64,000 nucleotides of DNA from Calvatia gigantea. Lineage: Eukaryota; Basidiomycota; Agaricomycetes; Agaricales; Lycoperdaceae. Below are positions 59,338 through 64,000 of this stretch, piece after piece (position 1 is the first letter of the stretch; every line of letters starts with the position of its first letter). The stretch lies in assembly GCA_025093985.1 (NCBI GenBank), contig JACAAK010000014.1, forward strand, positions 248,001-312,000. Direction: 5' to 3'. A model generated the notes under the pieces. That model saw nothing but the letters and a program-made list of their open reading frames with translations. It was not told the DNA's origin and did not search any database. Made by a program: the position numbers and the translations under genes.

Positions 59338-60261
59338 CTACCCTTGCCATGACACACCTGAACACTGACGGCGCTTGAGAGATCCTCCAAGCTTCCAGTA
59401 TTTAAAGACATTGGAACACCTTTTCCTCATTGAAGGTTTTGCAGGCTTAGCATCTCCCGGAGGTGAACTAGGTGACTTATCCTCAAATAGGGACCTGATT
59501 TTATCCTCAAGTTCCACCAATTCACTTTGAGACAGGCTCATCCCTGACCGAACCATCTCTTCTTGAATATCTACCCAATCATCAACCCTAAACGGGGTGG
59601 ACGAACGAGGGGATGGGGAAGTGGCCTCTGAGCGAGGAGAATGTCCGAGCTCAGGGATCCTGGGGGAGAGGGGAGTATCCGCTCGCGAGGTGGAGGAAGT
59701 GCTGCTCCCATCGAAGGACAAAGTGTCGGCAAGGGACACTTTCGTAATGATTCTGAAAGAATCCAAAACTTCTCCATTTATCCTTAGGTCCCAATCCAAC
59801 GCTGAGCAAAATTCCCTCTCCATGGCTGCCAGTTCGTGCATGTCATAGTTATTTTGCGCAAGAGAGGTCCACGTTCTCATGTCGAAAGGTATGTCAGACA
59901 GGCTCTTGGCAGCCACAAGGTAAGCTGCCATAAATAGCCTGGAGGGATCGCGAAGTTTAATATGGCGTAAGGAGATCCGGGATTTGTACCTGTAAAGGAG
60001 ACAGAGGGCGCCGAAGGCAATGGAGGTGTCGAGGGGCGATCTAGATAGGGCATATGTTATAAAAAATGGGAGGGGTAGGAATGTATCGTGGGGAAAGAAC
60101 GAATCCGTGTCAGCTCCTCGCTCAAAAATTTCCTGGACGAAAGCAGAGCAGATTCGAGCGAGAGGCTCGTGGTCCTTGAGGCGCTGGTGATTTGGGAATA
60201 AGAAAACAGATATCGGGGAGCCTGGATTACGGGGAAGATGAGGGAGGGCGGGGGACGACAT
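59338..60261 (-). CDS. Pcl/Pho80-like cyclin
   Basis: A single uninterrupted exon of 307 codons. The cyclin box spans roughly residues 25-165: CSAFVQEIFERG, PLPFFITYALSRSPLDTSIAFGALCLLYRYK, LFMAAYLVAAKSLSDIPF, TWTSLAQNNYDMHELAAMEREF and ALDWDLRI, a layout like the Pcl1/Pcl2 and Pho80 cyclins that partner Pho85-type kinases. The rest is Ser/Pro-rich (several SP sites, likely kinase targets) with an acidic helix (ELVELEDKIRSLFEDK) and a basic end (KRCSNVFKYWK, LKRRQ). Roles in phosphate sensing, polarity or G1 are possible; which one cannot be told here. It lies downstream of MON2 on the same strand. Confidence 0.8.
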   Translation of the reverse strand: MSSPALPHLPRNPGSPISVFLFPNHQRLKDHEPLARICSAFVQEIFERGADTDSFFPHDTFLPLPFFITYALSRSPLDTSIAFGALCLLYRYKSRISLRHIKLRDPSRLFMAAYLVAAKSLSDIPFDMRTWTSLAQNNYDMHELAAMEREFCSALDWDLRINGEVLDSFRIITKVSLADTLSFDGSSTSSTSRADTPLSPRIPELGHSPRSEATSPSPRSSTPFRVDDWVDIQEEMVRSGMSLSQSELVELEDKIRSLFEDKSPSSPPGDAKPAKPSMRKRCSNVFKYWKLGGSLKRRQCSGVSWQG

Positions 60262-60611
60262 CTCCGCCGGGTGATCGGCGACGGAAAGTCTTGGTTTGCA
60301 AGGAAGGTCCAGGCTGAGGGGGGGTGGTTGGGAACCTCATGAAGTTATATCCACGCTGGCAAATTATGAGGTGATGCTCCTCTGACACTGGAGCCAGGAG
60401 TGACATTACCCCTGGAAGCCGGTTTCTGTCGAGTAGCAGCGCCAGGGGAGCATTTTAGGGGGCACTCAGGCTTTTGAGTGTTCTGCCTGTGCTATGAAGC
60501 AGATAGGGTGTCAGCGGTGTTGACATAAATAAACAGTTCATGCACATTATACTGAATATTGCTATTAAACAGGATGGAGGTATAGATCAAGCCGGATATG
60601 CGAATTTAAGA
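60262..60611. other. Intergenic between MON2 and cyclin
   Basis: About 350 bp holding the MON2 3' end and the cyclin promoter. A pyrimidine-rich run on the minus strand precedes the cyclin ATG. No other feature is seen. Confidence 0.5.
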
Positions 60612-63600
60612 TCATCGAACCACTCCCATTTCTTGACCAATGACCTTAAGACAATCCCTGGCAAGAGCTCTAGCGTCTAATTCAACAATGTCCTCGGCAC
60701 TATGATACTGATTAGTCTTTAGTTTGGAGGCCCCCTTGGGGCGGTGAGCATCTAATTTGTGGGTTCCGTTTGTGAGTGCCCAAGCAGAGGGTGTTCGGCG
60801 CGGAATGGATGCAATCTCGCAGAGAGCCGTATAGAAGTAGAACAGGATGGCGGCAGGGGATCGCTTCACAGTGTCAGCCATGATTTGCGAAGGAGTAGTG
60901 AGAACGGAAATATCAACGGCTTCAGTTGAGGCACGTTAGCAAGTTTTAAGGATCAGGTTAATAGAGTAAGTTCACCTGGTTGTTCCGCGGCAAACCGTGT
61001 GGGATCATCAGACAAGGCTGCCCATAATGACCCTGGCCATACGCGGGTACCCAATAACTTTCGTAATACGTAGAGCAACTCGGCCTCCCTTGCCCTGAGA
61101 AACCCAATCAGTCCAACCTCTCTGTGCTCTTAATAAAGGGCAAACACACCTGGGGAAAGGCAGATTTCCCCGCAGGGACTCGTCAGCAACGTACCCAATG
61201 AGAACTGATCGACATCGGTTCAGTAATGAAGGAAGGCTCAGAGCTGCAAGTCTCTTCTGGGAAGGGTCTTGGTCTACTCGATCAAACACCATTTTTAAGT
61301 TAGCGGATAGGGGGAGGTGCTTACTGTCGGGCATGCTGGAGGAAATTACAAATAGGAGGTCGAAGCACCAGTAAGAAAACCTCTCTCTTGGCATAAGTTG
61401 ACCCAGTTCTGTTGTTCCGAGTTCTGAAACATGAGCCATGTCAACAGGTTCTACCTTATCAGTTGCAGCCAAGGTAGGTAGGGGTGGCAGGGGCCCGTCA
61501 TCCAGCGTGTATATCTGACTTCCTCTGTGGAGTAGGCGGGCCAATTCCGAGACAAGGATGTCCGGTAGACGGGAGTCTCCAAGGTGAGGAACTACATCCG
61601 ATTCTAGTGTGGTGAGTAATGCCTTGTCAAACTCTTCGTCTTGGTCCTGCGCATCAAGAGGTAACGAAAGCACCGCGGAGCTACAAGCGAAAGAGTGAGT
61701 AAGTATGTTCGTTGGAATGGTGTATACAAACGCACCAATCTGCTAGTATTGCACCTTTGAACCCATCCAAGAGTTGGCGCCAGATACCCTCAACACGAGA
61801 GTCAGGAACATCTAAACCGCAATCAATAGAACTCGGTTGGGAGGTTAAGCTAAAGTGCATACCTTGCTGCAATTCCTTCAGACTGACGGTCGTCTGTATT
61901 ACGATCTTGATGAAGCACTGTGTCGCAGTCTTCCACAATGGCAAGTCCCTTCCAGACTTGGATGGTGAGGGACAATCATACTTAAGTTTCAAGGGGATTG
62001 AGTACGCCTTTGCAAAATCAGTGGGAACGAAAGAAATGAGGAGTTACCGTTTGCACTTACAGCGAGGATAGCTTCCAAGGTCCCATCAAGATAGATATTT
62101 GCTGAACTCTTGAATTGCATGAACAGATCGACCAGCTTCGGCATCGCCTTCTTAGCAATTCCAATATACGTTACACGTTTCTGTGGAGTTTGCATCTTGG
62201 GATGGGGTTGCACGTCGAAGGCCGCCATGAACGGTAATGTTACGTATTCTGATAGGTCCCTCATGACTAGAGATGGTGACCCGGGAACAGAGAGGTCGAT
62301 GCCTGTCAGAGCCTCCATTACAGCAGACTGAAACTGTAGTGAGCCTCTCGAGGGCCGAACATAAGAGTGCTGACGTACTTGTAAAGGTGGTAACGCGTCA
62401 ATATCCGGTCTATAATCCGGTGAACCAGAATATGTCAGGACACCTTATGGCATTACTTAGCATTATCAGCGATTAAAGTATTTAAACTCATACCTTTTAG
62501 GATTGCCACAAGCCTCGTCAGTTTATCAAGCTCCCATTCCGACCCGCTTAGTGTCCGGCTCGTTGTTCGTGATGCTTGAATCATATCCACAAATGCGACC
62601 AAGCTCTCTTGCGTAAACGGTTTCGGCGGCGACCCAGCAGTCATGATCGTTGCTGCTGAAGTAGGAGTTGTAGGTGACCTATTTTGACCACCAGCCCTGT
62701 CCACAACTGCCTCGCCTAAAGCACTGGTCGCTTCCCACACCTTGTTCAAAGCCTCCTTCACCTTTCGCCCCTCATCTCCTTCCACAACTGATGCAGCTTT
62801 AATCGCTTTCTCCAACGACCTCAACGCCGGTGCGCTTACAGGTCGGTTGTCGTATAGAACCGTATCCTGTACCTGTTCCACAAACACATCCCACGCCTTG
62901 ACGAAGGATTCTAACTTGATGATTGCTGAGGTCGAGAAATCCTGGAAAATCGATCCGATGGAATTGAGAGCCAAGATCTTCGAGTCATCCCATGCCTTCT
63001 CTGACACGCCGTCGTCCTCCACATTCTCCAAGTTGCTCGCATGGGCCTTGATCTCTTCGGTCAGGGAATTCAGTAAGGGGAAGGAGACCTTCCATACACA
63101 TTCATCCCACGTCTCCAAGCTCAAAGTAGAGCCATATAACTGTATCGTCCTGAACAAAGTCTGGATTGCTCCATCCCGCACTTCCGGCCTCGCATCTGTG
63201 CCTAAGTTCAACAACTCAAAGAGCAAGAACATCCACAGCTCGCTATACTGCGGCTCCAACTCCGCGTCCTTCCTCTTGGCCTGTATAGCATCTGACACAC
63301 TCCAAAGTAAACTCGTGGCAGCTGTAAGTGCGATATTTGTATCCGCCTGGCGACCAAACTGTCCGAGAGTACTGATACAGAGCCGGAGGTGATCTGGAGA
63401 AAGTGTGGAAACGGAATCACAGACAAGTGTCAAGGACTGGAATGCGATTTTCACTAACGCCGTGTAACTCCTTTCACTGGACATTCCCAACCCAAGGGGT
63501 TTCATCCGAATAGTAGGCGATGGAGGTGTACTTGTCGGAATGGATTCCATGGACCCAGAACGGGCGGGTAGTGGGGGGCGACAAACACTCTCCAACATGT

Positions 63601-64000
63601 AAAAGATCGTCTCCCAGCCTGTCACAAGGGAATACACTGATGCCTGAAGTATATGATGCAGGGTTTCAAGACCCATCTTTCGCAGTTCAACGCCTGTACT
63701 CGTATGCGGCGCGGGGATAGTCAGATCAGGTACCACTTGCTGCGCGAGAACACCAAGAACGCGGTTCTGTATTTGGGCTTGCACTTCGCTCGTTGTCGAG
63801 GTGATGTTACGTGGAACAGCGAGGAGGACCTCATCCAAAACGCGAGCAGCCTGGATTCGGATTGGTTGAGGTGCGAGCGGAAGGCGAATGACCGAAAGAA
63901 GGTGCATCGTTATCGTGTCCCAGGCAATGTCCGGCGAACGGTAAATCAAGCGGTGGATGTTGAGCATTGCCACTCCTCCCAACTTCGAGATACCGAAATC
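60612..64000 (-). CDS. MON2: MON2-like Golgi/endosome trafficking protein, C-terminal part
   Basis: Mon2 is a large peripheral protein related to Sec7-type Arf exchange factors (without the catalytic Sec7 domain); with Dop1 it acts in endosome-to-Golgi transport. The window holds only the C-terminal region; the frame is still open at 64000, so the 5' part lies outside. Visible blocks are LWMFLLFELLNLGTDARPEVRDGAIQTLFRT, CVWKVSFPLLNSL, WDDSKILALNSIGSIF, a Ser/Pro-rich linker (GGQNRSPTTPTSAATI), YSGSPDYRPDIDALPPLQ, PKLVDLFMQFKSSANIY and the end ARDCLKVIGQEMGVV at 60612. The long exon 62505-64000 is followed by six or so short-intron exons that join in frame. It consists of HEAT-like helices with no catalytic residues expected. 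Confidence 0.85.

Noticed and set aside
62742..63392. Plus-strand open frame of 216 codons
   Set aside because: It lies entirely antisense to the well-conserved MON2 coding exon and has no recognisable content; a shadow frame.

Overview
The window is nuclear DNA of a filamentous basidiomycete, almost certainly an agaricomycete. Genes carry many 40-80 nt GT-AG introns. The content is lineage-typical: three FunK1 fungal kinases, two DUF7918-like genes, NACHT NTPases, and one gene fusing spermidine synthase to saccharopine dehydrogenase. No bacterial, viral or CRISPR features were seen. The species cannot be named from the sequence.

Layout. 1-2.9 kb has no recognisable gene, only a weak diverged repeat. 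2.9-11.1 kb is a tandem triplication of a FunK1 kinase; the first two copies carry frameshifts and the third looks intact. 12.4-30.6 kb is conserved housekeeping: farnesyltransferase beta (-), spermidine synthase-saccharopine dehydrogenase (-), an HMG-box regulator (+), TFIIIB subunit BRF1 (-), a secreted PLC-like phosphodiesterase (-), mismatch-repair PMS1 (+) and an acetamidase/formamidase (+). 31.3-33.6 kb is a divergent, long G-alpha subunit (+). 34.9-39.4 kb holds two decayed DUF7918-like copies between ~200-bp direct repeats. 39.6-42.0 kb is a nucleotidyltransferase-like protein with a repetitive proline-rich tail (-).

42.4-54.0 kb is a segmental duplication. Unit 1 has a 2OG-Fe(II) oxygenase, the U5 snRNP gene DIB1 (-), a tRNA-like gene and a NACHT NTPase. 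Unit 2 has an oxygenase remnant, a broken DIB1 and a second NACHT. At the junction, 1,407 bp contain no CpG dinucleotide at all, and paired positions in the two units show CpG replaced by TpG or CpA. 54.2-64 kb is again conserved: a DENND11-like DENN protein (-) sharing a short divergent promoter with prefoldin subunit 5 (+), an eight-cysteine GPI-type surface protein (-), a Pcl/Pho80-like cyclin (-) and the C-terminal part of MON2 (-), which runs off the right edge.

Recurring theme. Many genes are broken by single-base indels. In the duplicated families this looks like pseudogene decay. It also affects apparently single-copy conserved genes in one 5-kb stretch (BRF1, the PLC-like gene, PMS1), so either assembly indels or real recent inactivation must be considered. 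Splice sites were inferred by eye from GT/GC-AG signals and reading-frame continuity; spans run from start to stop codon and include introns.
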